Positions 52,529 through 63,354 of a DNA stretch of 64,000 nt are shown here, piece by piece. The DNA is taken from contig NZ_CM007717.1 of the NCBI RefSeq assembly GCF_002019855.1, positions 744,001-808,000 of the forward strand, written 5' to 3'. The notes below the pieces were generated by a model that had not been told where the DNA came from, searched no databases, and saw only the letters and a program-made list of their open reading frames with translations. The translations under genes and the position numbers were made by a program. Every line of letters begins with the position of its first letter. Positions within the stretch are counted from its first letter, which is position 1. The DNA is from Streptomyces antibioticus (GTDB lineage: Bacteria; Actinomycetota; Actinomycetes; Streptomycetales; Streptomycetaceae).

Positions 52529-53932
52529 ATGACCGGCAGCCAAGGCCCGGCCATCAGCCGTCGCGCGCTCATCGGGACCGGCCTCGGCGCCGGTGTCGCC
52601 GTCCTCGCCGCGGCCAACGCCGTCCCGGCCCACGCGGCCCGCTCCGACGCCCGGCACCCCGCGCACCCCGCGCCCGCCGCCCCCGCGCCGCACCGCGCGG
52701 CCGCCTTCCTCGCCGCCGCCATGGACGCCTACCCGGACCACGGCCCGCTCCGGCTCGCCCAGAGCTACACCGACCAGGCGGGCCTGTTCAGCACGGCGTT
52801 CACCTACGACAACGCCCTCACGATCCTCGCCCTGCTCGCGACCCGCACCGAGCGCGGCCGGGCCAGGGCGATCGCCCTCGGCGACGCGCTGCTCTTCGCC
52901 CAGGCGCACGACCCGGCGCACGACGACGGCCGGCTGCGCCAGGCGTACAACGTCGGGCCGTACACCTTCTACGACGGCACACCGCAGCCGGACGGCTTCG
53001 TGCGGGCCGACGGCACCGCCAACGTCGGAACCCAGTTCGGCTTCACGGGCACCGCGGTGGGCGACATGGCCTGGGCCGGGCTCGCGCTCACCGCCCTCGC
53101 CCGCCGTACCGGCGCACGCCGCTTCCGTACCGGTGCCGTACGGATCGGCGAGTGGATCGACCGGACGGGACGCACCGACGAACCGCTCGGCGGCTACAAG
53201 TTCGGGGTCGACGGGGCGAACCGCCCGCTGCCCTTCACCTCGACCGAGCACAACACCGATCTGGTCGGCCTGTTCGGGCAGTTGGCGCGGCTCACCGGCG
53301 CGCGGGTGTGGCGGGAGCGGCAGGCGCGGGCCGAGGCGTTCGTCAAGAAGATGTGGGAACCGGCCGGCGGCTTCTTCTACACCGGCACCGACGACGGGGT
53401 GACGATCAACAGGTCGCCGATCCCCGAGGACACCCAGACCTGGACCCACCTCGCGCTCCGATCCCGGACCCACGCCCGGTCGTTGGACTGGGCGGCGGCC
53501 GAACTCGCCGTCCTGGACCGGGCCGACCGCCCCAACAGCACGGTGCCCGCGGGGCAGTCGTACGAGGGTGTCACCTTCAGCTCGGCGAGTCTGGTGGCGG
53601 ACGAGGACCGCCCGATCGCCGACGGCCAGCCCAGGCCGGACCGCAACGGCGTCTGGTTCGAGGGCACGGCGCATCTGGCGCTCGCCCTGCGCGTCCGGCG
53701 GGCGCCGGGCGACGAGGCGCGTGCCCGGCGGCTGCTGGCCTCGGCCGAGCGCGCGCAGGACCGGCTCGGCGGGGCGCAGACGTTCGGCGGCCGGGCCGTG
53801 GGCGAGCGGTCCGGGATCGTGTCGGCGAGCAGTCCGATCGACACCGGTTTCGGGTTCGGCTACTACCCGTACCGGCACACCGGCGCCACCGCCTGGTACC
53901 TGCTGGCGGAGACCCGCAGCAACCCGCTGTAG
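52529..53932 (+). CDS. Tat-exported six-hairpin-glycosidase-like protein
   Basis: The 467-residue protein opens with a twin-arginine signal (SRRALIGTGLGAGVAVLAAAN, cleavage near AHA). The mature chain is all-helical with repeated aromatic/His motifs: GLFSTAFTYDNALTILALLA, ARAIALGDALLFAQAHD, GPYTFYDGTPQPDGFV, TEHNTDLVGLFGQLARLTG, WFEGTAHLALALRVRRAPGD, GFGFGYYPYRHTGATAWYLLAE. This is the layout of (alpha/alpha)6-barrel glycosidases or epimerases. Candidate acids occur in FTYDNA and WFEGTAH. Substrate unknown; the LacI-type operator implies sugar induction. Confidence 0.7.
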   Translation: MTGSQGPAISRRALIGTGLGAGVAVLAAANAVPAHAARSDARHPAHPAPAAPAPHRAAAFLAAAMDAYPDHGPLRLAQSYTDQAGLFSTAFTYDNALTILALLATRTERGRARAIALGDALLFAQAHDPAHDDGRLRQAYNVGPYTFYDGTPQPDGFVRADGTANVGTQFGFTGTAVGDMAWAGLALTALARRTGARRFRTGAVRIGEWIDRTGRTDEPLGGYKFGVDGANRPLPFTSTEHNTDLVGLFGQLARLTGARVWRERQARAEAFVKKMWEPAGGFFYTGTDDGVTINRSPIPEDTQTWTHLALRSRTHARSLDWAAAELAVLDRADRPNSTVPAGQSYEGVTFSSASLVADEDRPIADGQPRPDRNGVWFEGTAHLALALRVRRAPGDEARARRLLASAERAQDRLGGAQTFGGRAVGERSGIVSASSPIDTGFGFGYYPYRHTGATAWYLLAETRSNPL

Positions 53933-53940
53933 GCCACCGC

Positions 53941-53965
53941 GCCGGGACGACTCCCCCGTCCCGGC
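53941..53965 (+). terminator. perfect 9-bp hairpin after the glycosidase-like gene
   Basis: GCCGGGACG / CGTCCCGGC with a 7-base loop, 9 bases after the stop codon. Confidence 0.8.
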
Positions 53966-53993
53966 AGGCACCCTCAATCCCATTACAAACCAC

Positions 53994-54012
53994 TAAGGTT
54001 AGGCTAAGCTAA
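53994..54012. promoter_or_regulatory. iron box (DmdR/IdeR-type) before the isochorismatase-like gene
   Basis: TAAGGTTAGGCTAAGCTAA matches most positions of the 19-bp actinobacterial iron box TTAGGTTAGGCTAACCTAA. It lies 58 bases upstream of the start, so the operon should be derepressed when iron is scarce. Confidence 0.75.
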
Positions 54013-54069
54013 GAAGGACACCAGGAGGGGCTGGGCACACCGGCGCGCCGCACGGGGAGGAGGGCGTCC

Positions 54070-54741
54070 ATGGGTTTTCCGGCCATCGAGTCGTATCCCA
54101 TGCCGGACCGTTCCTCCCTTCCCGCGCCGCATGTCGCCTGGACCATCGCCCCTGAGCGCACCGCGCTGCTGATCCACGGCATGCAGAACCAGTTCATCGA
54201 CGCGTTCCCGGCGGGGAGTTCACCCGTGCGGGAACTCGTCGAGAACGTCGCGGCGCTGCGCGGGCTCGCCGGGGCGCTGGGGATGCCGGTCGTCTTCAGC
54301 GCGGAGCCGGTCGAACTGCGCAACGGCTCCCTGAAGCACCGCGCCGAGACGTCCGAGGGCCCCGAACCGGAGCCGGACGCCACGGCGGTCATCGAGCGGC
54401 TCGCCCCGCGCCCCGGCGAGCATCTGCTGCGCAATGTGCGCCCCAACGCCTTCCTGCGCAGCCATCTCGGCCGGCTGCTGCGCTCGCAGGGCCGCGACCA
54501 GCTCATCGTCTGCGGGCTGTACGCGCACCTCGGCGTCCTGCTCACCGCCGCGGACGCCGCCATGAACGACATCCAGCCCTTCGTGGTCGCGGACGCCGTG
54601 GCCGACTTCTCCGCCGAGGAGCACACCATGGCTCTGCGGTGGGTGGCGCGCAGCGGTGTGGTCCGTACGACGGACGGGCTGCTGCGTGAACTGCTCCTGC
54701 ACCGGGAGCGGCGCAACACCGGTTCGAACGGACGAGCCTGA
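54070..54741 (+). CDS. isochorismatase-fold protein with altered active site
   Basis: The 223-residue protein matches the isochorismatase layout of EntB/DhbB (SYPMPDRSSLPAPHVAWTI, ALLIHGMQNQFIDAFP, CGLYAHLGVLLTAADAAMNDIQPFVVADAVADFSAEEHTMAL). The catalytic Asp of HDMQ is Gly here (HGMQ), and the Lys expected in the VKWRYSAF segment is Asn (LRNVRPNAF). No aryl-carrier domain and no other dihydroxybenzoate genes are nearby. It probably no longer hydrolyses isochorismate in the known way. GGAGGAGG precedes the ATG. It heads an iron-boxed operon with the NAGK-like gene 18 bases downstream. Confidence 0.8.
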   Translation: MGFPAIESYPMPDRSSLPAPHVAWTIAPERTALLIHGMQNQFIDAFPAGSSPVRELVENVAALRGLAGALGMPVVFSAEPVELRNGSLKHRAETSEGPEPEPDATAVIERLAPRPGEHLLRNVRPNAFLRSHLGRLLRSQGRDQLIVCGLYAHLGVLLTAADAAMNDIQPFVVADAVADFSAEEHTMALRWVARSGVVRTTDGLLRELLLHRERRNTGSNGRA

Positions 54742-54759
54742 GCGGACGGAGTGGGACAC

Positions 54760-55608
54760 GTGGGACACGCGGGCGGCGTGATCGTCGTCAAGTTCGGCGG
54801 CAACGCCATGGTGGACGAGGCCCTTCAGCGGACGTTCGCCGAGGACGTCGTCGCCCTGCGACGGGCCGGACTGCTCCCGGTCGTGGTGCACGGCGGCGGA
54901 CCGCAGATCAGCGCGATGCTCGACCGCCTCGGCCTGGAGACCCGGTTCACGGCGGGGCTGCGGGTGACCACCCCGGAGACCATGGAGGTGGTGCGCATGG
55001 TGCTCACCGGCCGGGTGCAGCGCGAACTGGTCGGTTCCATCAACGCCCACGGCCCGTTCGCCGTCGGGATGACCGGCGAGGACGCGCACACCATGACCGC
55101 GGTCCGGCGGCCGGCCTGGGTGGACGGCCGGCAGGTCGACATCGGGCTCGTCGGCGAGGTCGTCGACGTGAACGCGGACACCGTGCGCGCGCTCCTCGAC
55201 CAGGGCCGCATCCCAGTGGTCTCCCCCGTGGCGCGCGGCACCGACGGGGAGGTCTACAACGTCAACGCCGATCTCGCCGCGTCCGCGCTGGCCTCCGCCC
55301 TGGACGCCGAACGCCTCGTGATGCTCACCGACGTGGCGGGTCTGTACGCCGACTGGCCGCACAGCGCCGAGGTGATCAAGCGGCTGACGGCGGCTCAACT
55401 GGAGGAACTGCTCCCGGGGTTGGCCGGCGGAATGCTGCCCAAGATGGAGGGATGCCTGCGGGCCGTCCGCTCCGGGGTGCGCCGGGCGCAGGTGCTGGAC
55501 GGCCGGGTACCGCACGCGGTGCTCGACGGGGTCCTCGGCGACACCTCACCGGGGACGACGGTGGTCCCCGGCGCGGCGGTGCCGGCGGTCGGCGCGGACG
55601 TCCACTGA
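54760..55608 (+). CDS. acetylglutamate kinase paralogue (ArgB-like), short N-terminus
   Basis: The 282-residue amino-acid kinase has [59 protein letters not shown] and [33 protein letters not shown], all diagnostic of NAGK, which phosphorylates N-acetylglutamate in ornithine/arginine synthesis. Arginine-sensitive NAGKs carry a roughly 25-residue N-terminal helix before the KFGG motif; here only a few residues precede it, so arginine feedback should be absent. GTG at 54760 fits GGAG at 8-base spacing better than 54751. It is co-transcribed with the iron-boxed isochorismatase-like gene, unlike a housekeeping argCJBD operon. Confidence 0.85.
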   Translation: MGHAGGVIVVKFGGNAMVDEALQRTFAEDVVALRRAGLLPVVVHGGGPQISAMLDRLGLETRFTAGLRVTTPETMEVVRMVLTGRVQRELVGSINAHGPFAVGMTGEDAHTMTAVRRPAWVDGRQVDIGLVGEVVDVNADTVRALLDQGRIPVVSPVARGTDGEVYNVNADLAASALASALDAERLVMLTDVAGLYADWPHSAEVIKRLTAAQLEELLPGLAGGMLPKMEGCLRAVRSGVRRAQVLDGRVPHAVLDGVLGDTSPGTTVVPGAAVPAVGADVH

Positions 55609-55673
55609 GCGCTACGGCACTGCCGTCGCACGGCGCAACAGCCTTACCGTGTCACGGACTTACGGTCCCGGTG

Positions 55674-56180
55674 TCACAACACCCGGGCGAGCACGCGGGC
55701 GTTGCGGCGCGGGTCGAGGGACGCCGTCCAGGCGGCCGGGGCCGTGCCGGGGGCGGCGGGGCCGAAGCCGTGGCGCAGGAAGAGTCCGCCCCCGCCGACG
55801 GTCGCCGTGAACAGCGCGCCCACCGACCGGGCACGGGCCCTCGCCACGGCGGCGCGCAGCAGTCGGGTGCCGATGCCGTGGCCCTGCCGGTGGGGCGCGA
55901 CGCAGAAGTTGTACAGCACGCCCGACGGCAGGTGGCCGCCCGCCGGTTCGGGCGCGTGGACCCGCAGGGCGAGGCAGCCGTCGAGGGTGCCGTCGGGCGC
56001 CTCGGTGACGACGAAGTCCGCCGCCCGGGAGGCGTACAGGGCGACCGGACGTTCGCGGAGCGCGCCGGTGCGGGCGAACGGGCGGGACAGCGCGGCGAGT
56101 TCCTCGGCGTCCTCCGGGCGGGCGAGCCGTACGGCGGACCGGGCCGGGAGCAGGGCAGTGGGTGGCGTCGCGATGGACAA
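55674..56180 (-). CDS. GNAT acetyltransferase resembling actinobacterial N-acetylglutamate synthase
   Basis: The 168-residue protein has the GNAT acetyl-CoA loop (FCVAPHRQGHGIGTRLLRAAV) and, near the N-terminus, the sequence of short actinobacterial NAGS enzymes: VRLARPEDAEELAALSRPFARTGALRERPVALYASRAADFVV. NAGS makes N-acetylglutamate, the substrate of the adjacent ArgB-like kinase. TTG at 56180 with GGAAGGA upstream is the best start; others are possible. The gene converges on the kinase gene with a 65-base gap. If the assignment holds, the first two steps of ornithine synthesis sit together here. Confidence 0.65.
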   Translation of the reverse strand: MSIATPPTALLPARSAVRLARPEDAEELAALSRPFARTGALRERPVALYASRAADFVVTEAPDGTLDGCLALRVHAPEPAGGHLPSGVLYNFCVAPHRQGHGIGTRLLRAAVARARARSVGALFTATVGGGGLFLRHGFGPAAPGTAPAAWTASLDPRRNARVLARVL

Positions 56181-56233
56181 GGCGGGGTGTTCCTTCCGTG
56201 CCCCGGGCGGGCGGTGGGGTGGGGGCGCGGCCG

Positions 56234-56300
56234 GCATCGAGGCACCACGGGGCATCCAGGCACCACGAGGCACCACGGGGCATACAGGGCACCACGGGGC
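56234..56300. repeat. 18-bp tandem repeat in the GNAT upstream region
   Basis: GCATCNAGGCACCACGGG-type units are repeated about 3.5 times with small changes. No coding frame was recognised across it. Confidence 0.6.
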
Positions 56301-56383
56301 TTCCGGGCCCCGGCGCACCGGAGCGCCGGGGCACCGCGAGAGGTGCCCCGGGGCAGGTGACAGGCGCCCTGGGCCTGTCGGCC

Positions 56384-56560
56384 TAGGACCTGTCGTCAAA
56401 TTCCCGTCGTCGCCCGGAGGGCGGCCCTGCGGCGTCAGGTGCGTGCTCTCGGCGTGCCGGGCCCTGACCCTCGTACTGGACGTACTTGGGTCAGGGTCCG
56501 GTGCGGCGAGAGTGCGTGCATGGCGTCGCAGGGCAGGCGGGAATTTGACGACAGGGCCTA
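56384..56560. mobile_element. 177-bp foldback MITE abutting the ornithine monooxygenase stop codon
   Basis: The ends are inverted repeats of 23 bases with one mismatch (left outer part TAGGACCTGTCGTCAAATT). The inner arms continue as an imperfect palindrome of about 47 bases per side (CCCTGACCC meets GGGTCAGGG near the centre), so nearly the whole element can fold on itself. CTAG is present at both borders (56383-56386 and 56558-56561), giving a TA- or CTAG-type target duplication. It encodes no protein. The right border supplies the TAG stop of the monooxygenase gene on the minus strand. Confidence 0.75.
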
Positions 56561-57901
56561 GCGGGCGGTGGTCCCGATGCCGTCCGTCAGCGGCTCGACG
56601 GGCTTGAGGCCGCGGGCGAGTATCGAGTCCAGGATCTCGCCGACCCGGATCGCCGTGTTGGACAGCAGGGAGGACGTGATGCCGTGGGTGTGCTCGGTGC
56701 CGCCCTGGAGGTAGACGCCGCAGTGCAGTTCGGGGCTCGCCGCCACGCGGTAGTCCCGCTCGACGCGGACCCGGCCTTCGTCGTCGCGGTGGCACAGTCC
56801 GGCGACCTCGCCCAGCAGCGCGAGGCCGTCGGCGGGCCGGTACCCGGTGCCGAACACGACGACGTCGGCCTCCAGGACGGTGTCCTCGCCGGTGACCAGC
56901 GAGCGCACGGTGGCCAGGACCCCCTCGGGCGTCTCGACGACCCCGGTCAGCCGGGACACGTTGTGGAAGCGCAGCCGCTCGGTGCCCTGGACCTTCTCCT
57001 GGTACACCCGCCGGTACAGGTCCTCGATGAGGTCGATGTCCACCACGGAGTAGTTGGTGTTGCCGTGATAGTCCATCAGTTTCCGCTTGATGTCCTCGGG
57101 CGCGGAGAAGTACTCGTCCACCGCCTCGGGGTCGAAGATGCGGTTGGCGAAGTTGCTGTCGTCCGCGGGGCTGTAGCCGTAGCGGGAGAAGACGGCGTGG
57201 ACCTCGGCGCGCGGGAAACGGCGGTGCAGATAGGCGACGTTCTCGGCGGCGCTCTGGCCGGCGCCGACCACGATGAACCGGGTGGGGTCGGTGCCCTCCA
57301 CGGCGTCGACCTTGCCGAGCAGGTCGGAGTTGTGCCAGATGCGGTCGGTGCGCTCGACACCGTCGGGCATGCGCGGCCGCAGGCCGGTGCCGATGACGAG
57401 GTTGCGGGCGCGGTGCACGACGAGGCCCTCGCCGGCCCGGACGGTGACGTCCAGGTACTCCACCACGCCGTCGCGGACGACGGGTTCGACGCCGATGACC
57501 TCATGGCCGTAGGAGACCAGGTCGTCGACCTTCGCGGCGGCCCACTCGAAGTAGTCGTGGAACTCCATCCGCAGCGGGAAGAAGTTCTTGTGGTTGACGA
57601 AGTCGATCAGCCGCCCCTTGCTCTGGAGATAGCTCAGGAAGCTGTACTCGCTGGTGGGGTTGCGCAGGGTCACCAGGTCCTTGAGGAAGGACACCTGCAT
57701 CGTGGCGTCGTCGATGAGCATGCCCCGGTGCCAGCCGAACTCCGGCTGCTGCTCGAAGAAGTGGGCGGTGACGGCCTCCTGCCTGCCTACGCGTGCGTTG
57801 TGCTCGGTGAGAGCGATCGCCATGGCCACATTGGACGGCCCGAAGCCGATGCCGATGAGGTCGTGTATCAGTGGTGCGTCGCCAGGAAGAACCTGAGACA
57901 T
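56558..57901 (-). CDS. L-ornithine N5-monooxygenase (CchB/SidA-like)
   Basis: The 447-residue flavoprotein has FAD-binding IGIGFGPSNVAMAIALTEH, NADPH-binding FIVVGAGQSAAENVAYLH and FGTGYRPADG, plus MLIDDATMQVSFLKDLVTLRNPTS typical of ornithine/lysine N-hydroxylases. It makes N5-hydroxyornithine for hydroxamate siderophores. ATG at 57901 follows GGGAG. An iron box lies 86 bases upstream. The gene is divergent from the formyltransferase, whereas in the coelichelin cluster of S. coelicolor the two genes belong to a cluster with an NRPS. Its stop codon coincides with the edge of a MITE. Confidence 0.9.
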   Translation of the reverse strand: MSQVLPGDAPLIHDLIGIGFGPSNVAMAIALTEHNARVGRQEAVTAHFFEQQPEFGWHRGMLIDDATMQVSFLKDLVTLRNPTSEYSFLSYLQSKGRLIDFVNHKNFFPLRMEFHDYFEWAAAKVDDLVSYGHEVIGVEPVVRDGVVEYLDVTVRAGEGLVVHRARNLVIGTGLRPRMPDGVERTDRIWHNSDLLGKVDAVEGTDPTRFIVVGAGQSAAENVAYLHRRFPRAEVHAVFSRYGYSPADDSNFANRIFDPEAVDEYFSAPEDIKRKLMDYHGNTNYSVVDIDLIEDLYRRVYQEKVQGTERLRFHNVSRLTGVVETPEGVLATVRSLVTGEDTVLEADVVVFGTGYRPADGLALLGEVAGLCHRDDEGRVRVERDYRVAASPELHCGVYLQGGTEHTHGITSSLLSNTAIRVGEILDSILARGLKPVEPLTDGIGTTAR

Positions 57902-57986
57902 GTCACTCCCATTCGTGCGGGGGCAGCCGTGATCGGGCGCGGGAAGGTAGCGGGAGGAGGGCACGCTTCCGCGAGACCCACATAAC

Positions 57987-58005
57987 TTAGGGAAGCCTAA
58001 GCTTA
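57987..58005. promoter_or_regulatory. iron box upstream of the monooxygenase
   Basis: TTAGGGAAGCCTAAGCTTA; its complement matches 15 of 19 positions of the actinobacterial iron box. It lies in the divergent promoter. Confidence 0.65.
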
Positions 58006-58057
58006 TCTTGTGAAGCTGTCGACCGGGCAAAACGGACACCCTGTCGTTCTCCGCATT

Positions 58058-58074
58058 TCTGACACCGCCTCAGA
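58058..58074. promoter_or_regulatory. TCTGA-N7-TCAGA dyad in the siderophore promoter
   Basis: TCTGACACCGCCTCAGA has the same arms and spacing as the three sites in the acyl-CoA island. It lies between the two iron boxes. It may be a genuine shared operator or a coincidence. Confidence 0.35.
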
Positions 58075-58102
58075 CCGCGTTCACGTGCCCGGGATTGCCT
58101 CG

Positions 58103-58121
58103 TTAGGTAAGCCTTGCTTTA
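58103..58121. promoter_or_regulatory. iron box upstream of the formyltransferase
   Basis: TTAGGTAAGCCTTGCTTTA matches about 13 of 19 iron-box positions, with an exact first half-site. It lies 39 bases before the start codon. Confidence 0.6.
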
Positions 58122-58159
58122 CTTGCACCGTCCTATTCCTGCCCTGAGGAGGAGCCCCC

Positions 58160-59107
58160 ATGCGGGTCGTCATGTTCGGTTATCAGACCTGGGGCCACCG
58201 CACCCTCCAGGCCCTGCTGGAATCCGAGCACGACGTGGTCATGGTCGTGACGCACCCCAAGAGCGAGCACGTCTACGAGCGGATCTGGAGCGACTCGGTC
58301 GCCGACCTCGCGGAGGAACACGGCATCCCCGTCCTGCTGCGCAACCGCCCCGACGACGAGGAGCTGTTCGAGCGCCTCAAGGACGCCGACCCGGACATCA
58401 TCGTCGCCAACAACTGGCGCACCTGGATCCCCCCGCGCATCTACGGCCTCCCCCGGCACGGCACCCTCAACGTCCACGACTCGCTGCTCCCCAAGTACGC
58501 CGGCTTCTCGCCGCTGATCTGGGCGCTCATCAACGGCGAGTCCGAAGTCGGCGTCACCGCCCACCTGATGGACGAGGAACTGGACGCCGGCGACATCGTC
58601 CTCCAGCAGGCCGTGGCGGTCGGGCCGACGGACACCGCGACCGACCTGTTCCACAAGACGGTCGACCTCATCGCCCCGGTCACCACCGGCGCGCTCGCCC
58701 AGATCGCCTCCGGGCGCACCGAGTTCACCCAGCAGGACCGCTCCCAGGCCAGCTTCTTCCACAAGCGGGCCCTGGAGGACAGCCGGATCGACTGGACCTG
58801 GCCCGCCGCGGACCTGGAGCGCCTCGTGCGCGCCCAGTCCGCCCCGTACCCGAGCGCGTTCACCTTCCACCGGGGCAAGCGCCTGGAGATCCTGGGCGCC
58901 GTGGTCTCGGAGGGCCGTTACGGCGGCACGCCCGGCCGGATCTTCTACCGCGAGGGCGACGGCGTGGTCGTCGTCGCGGGCGCCGACGCGCGCACCGGCC
59001 GCAACCACGGGCTGGCCATCACGCGCGTACGGACCGAGGACGGCGTGGAGCTGGGCGCGGCCGAGTACTTCACCACCATGGGCGGCTACCTCACGGCCCG
59101 CCCCTGA
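58160..59107 (+). CDS. formyltransferase for hydroxyornithine (CchA-like)
   Basis: The 315-residue protein belongs to the methionyl-tRNA-formyltransferase fold: FGYQTWGHRTLQALLESEHD, then the folate/catalytic segment GTLNVHDSLLPKYAGFSPLIWALINGESEVGVTAHLMDEELDAGDIV with the SLLPxxxG signature, and a C-terminal beta domain. In coelichelin, foroxymithine and rhodochelin pathways such enzymes formylate N5-hydroxyornithine with formyl-tetrahydrofolate. GAGGAGG precedes the ATG. It is paired divergently with the ornithine monooxygenase and likely iron-repressed. It is too short and in the wrong context to be the housekeeping Fmt. Confidence 0.85.
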   Translation: MRVVMFGYQTWGHRTLQALLESEHDVVMVVTHPKSEHVYERIWSDSVADLAEEHGIPVLLRNRPDDEELFERLKDADPDIIVANNWRTWIPPRIYGLPRHGTLNVHDSLLPKYAGFSPLIWALINGESEVGVTAHLMDEELDAGDIVLQQAVAVGPTDTATDLFHKTVDLIAPVTTGALAQIASGRTEFTQQDRSQASFFHKRALEDSRIDWTWPAADLERLVRAQSAPYPSAFTFHRGKRLEILGAVVSEGRYGGTPGRIFYREGDGVVVVAGADARTGRNHGLAITRVRTEDGVELGAAEYFTTMGGYLTARP

Positions 59108-59163
59108 GACCGTCCCACCCCAGAACGCGCCGGCCCCGTTACGGTCACGGGGTCGGCCGACCA

Positions 59164-59197
59164 GCCGCCGCGCGGATCACCCGGTCCGCGCGGCGGC
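59164..59197 (+). terminator. perfect 13-bp hairpin after the formyltransferase
   Basis: GCCGCCGCGCGGA / TCCGCGCGGCGGC with an 8-base loop. A TTTCCCGC repeat follows at 59200-59235. The remaining 130 bases to the mutA start show nothing else. Confidence 0.8.
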
Positions 59198-59362
59198 GCC
59201 TTTCCCGCACTTTCCCGCGCCTTTCCCGCACCTTTTCCACACCGTATTCGCGCCGTTCTCGCGCCTCCGGGGGCTCTGGAGGTCAAGGTCACAAGCGCGA
59301 AGAGGGCAAGGTCACAGTGTGCCCACTGCTGCACCTTTGGCTCTCTGTCCTAGCATCCGAGC

Positions 59363-61170
59363 ATGACGGTCCTGCCTGACGACGGGCTCGAGCTGGCCGG
59401 CGAGTTCCCCGACACCACCCACGAGCAGTGGCAGCGCCTGGTAGCAGGCGTACTACGCAAAACGGGCAAGGACGTCGAGGGCGCCGAAGCCGAGGAAGCC
59501 CTGTCCACCACGCTGGAGGACGGGTTGCGCACCCGCCCTCTGTACACCGCGCGCGACACCGCGCCCGATCCCGGCTTCCCGGGCTTCGCCCCCTTCGTAC
59601 GGGGCAGCCGCGCCGAGGGGAACACGGCGGGCGGCTGGGACGTACGGCAGCGCCACACGACGGCGGACGGCGAGGCGGTCCTCGCCGATCTGGAGAACGG
59701 CGTCACCTCCCTGTGGCTGACAGTCGGCGACGCGGGCCTCCCCGTGTCGTCGCTCGCCCCGGTCCTCGACGGCGTCTTCCTCGACCTGGCGCCCGTCGTC
59801 CTCGACGCGGGCGACGCCACCGAGCCCGCCGCGCGCGAGCTGCTGCGGCTGTACGGGGAGCGGGGTGTCGCCAAGGACGCGGCGCGCGGCAACCTCGGCG
59901 CCGACCCCCTCGGCCACGAGGCCCGCACCGGCCGCGCGGGCGACTTCGCCGCCGCGACCACGCTCGCCCGGCTGTGCGCCGAGGAGTACCCGGGGCTGCG
60001 GGCCCTGACCGTGGACGCGCTGCCGTACCACGAGGCCGGCGGCTCCGCCGCGCAGGAGCTGGGCGCGTCCCTCGCCACCGGTGCGGCCTATCTGCGGGCG
60101 CTGACCGAGGCCGGGCTGAGCGTCGAGAGGGCCTTCGCCCAGCTCGAGTTCCGGTACGCGGCCACCGCCGACCAGTTCCTGACCGTCGCCAAGCTGCGGG
60201 CCGCCCGCCGGCTGTGGGCCCGGGTCGCCGAGGCGTCCGGGGCGCCCGCCGCCGGTGCCCAGCTCCAGCACGTGGTGACCTCGCCGGTGATGATGACCCG
60301 CCGCGACCCGTGGGTGAACATGCTGCGCACCACGATCGCCACCCTGGCGGCCGGGGTGGGCGGCGCCGACGCCGTGACCGTGCTCCCCTTCGACCACGAA
60401 CTGGGCCTGCCCGACGCGTTCGCGCGCCGGATCGCCCGCAACACCTCGACGATCCTGGTCGAGGAGTCCCATCTGGCCCGGGTCGTCGACCCGGCGGGCG
60501 GCTCCTGGTACGTCGAGCGGCTCACCGACGAACTGGCCCACGCGGGCTGGGAGTTCTTCCGCCGTATCGAGCGACTCGGCGGCCAGGCCGCCGCGTTGCG
60601 CTCCGGCGACCTCGGCCGGGACCTGGCCGACACCTGGGCGGCACGCTCCGCCCGGCTCGCCAAGCGGCGCGAACCCGTCACCGGTGTCAGCGAGTTCCCG
60701 TTCCTCGGCGAGAAGCCCGTGGTGCGCGCGCCCGCGCCCGAGCAGCCGTCCGGCGGTCTGCCGCGGGTGCGGCGCGACGAGGCGTACGAGGCGCTGCGCG
60801 CCCGTTCCGACGCCCATCTGGCCGCGACCGGGTCCCGCCCGCGCGTCTACCTGGCCGCGCTCGGCCCGGCCGCCGCGCACACCGCCCGGCTGACCTTCGC
60901 CGCCAACCTCTTCCAGGCGGGCGGCATCGAACCCGTCACCGAGGGCACCTTCGAGGAGAGCGGCGCCACCGAGGCCGTCCTGTGCTCCAGCGACGCCGTG
61001 TACGAGGAGGAGGCGGCCGCCGTCGCCGCCCGGCTCAAGGCCGCCGGTGCCCGCCAGGTCCTCCTGGCCGGCCGCCCTGGTGCGTACGCCGATGTCGACG
61101 CCTACGTCTTCGCGGGCTGTGACGCCGTCGCCGTCCTGACCGCCGCCCTCGACCGTATGGGAGTGTCGCG

Positions 61171-61174
<4 letters not shown>
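59363..61174 (+). CDS. mutA: methylmalonyl-CoA mutase small subunit
   Basis: The 603-residue protein is the non-catalytic partner of the adenosylcobalamin mutase that interconverts succinyl-CoA and methylmalonyl-CoA. Mutase-fold signatures: [82 protein letters not shown]. In its C-terminal cobalamin-like domain the DxHxxG motif is missing ([19 protein letters not shown]), as usual for this subunit. The stop overlaps the mutB start (ATGA). Confidence 0.95.

Positions 61175-63350
<2,176 letters not shown>

Positions 63351-63354
<4 letters not shown>

Noticed and set aside
54070..55608. Operon read as catechol (dihydroxybenzoate) siderophore genes
   Set aside because: No isochorismate synthase, DHB dehydrogenase or aryl-AMP ligase nearby, and the isochorismatase active site is altered.
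58160..59107. Formyltransferase considered as housekeeping methionyl-tRNA formyltransferase
   Set aside because: Iron boxes and the adjacent ornithine monooxygenase point to siderophore formylation; no def or other translation gene nearby.
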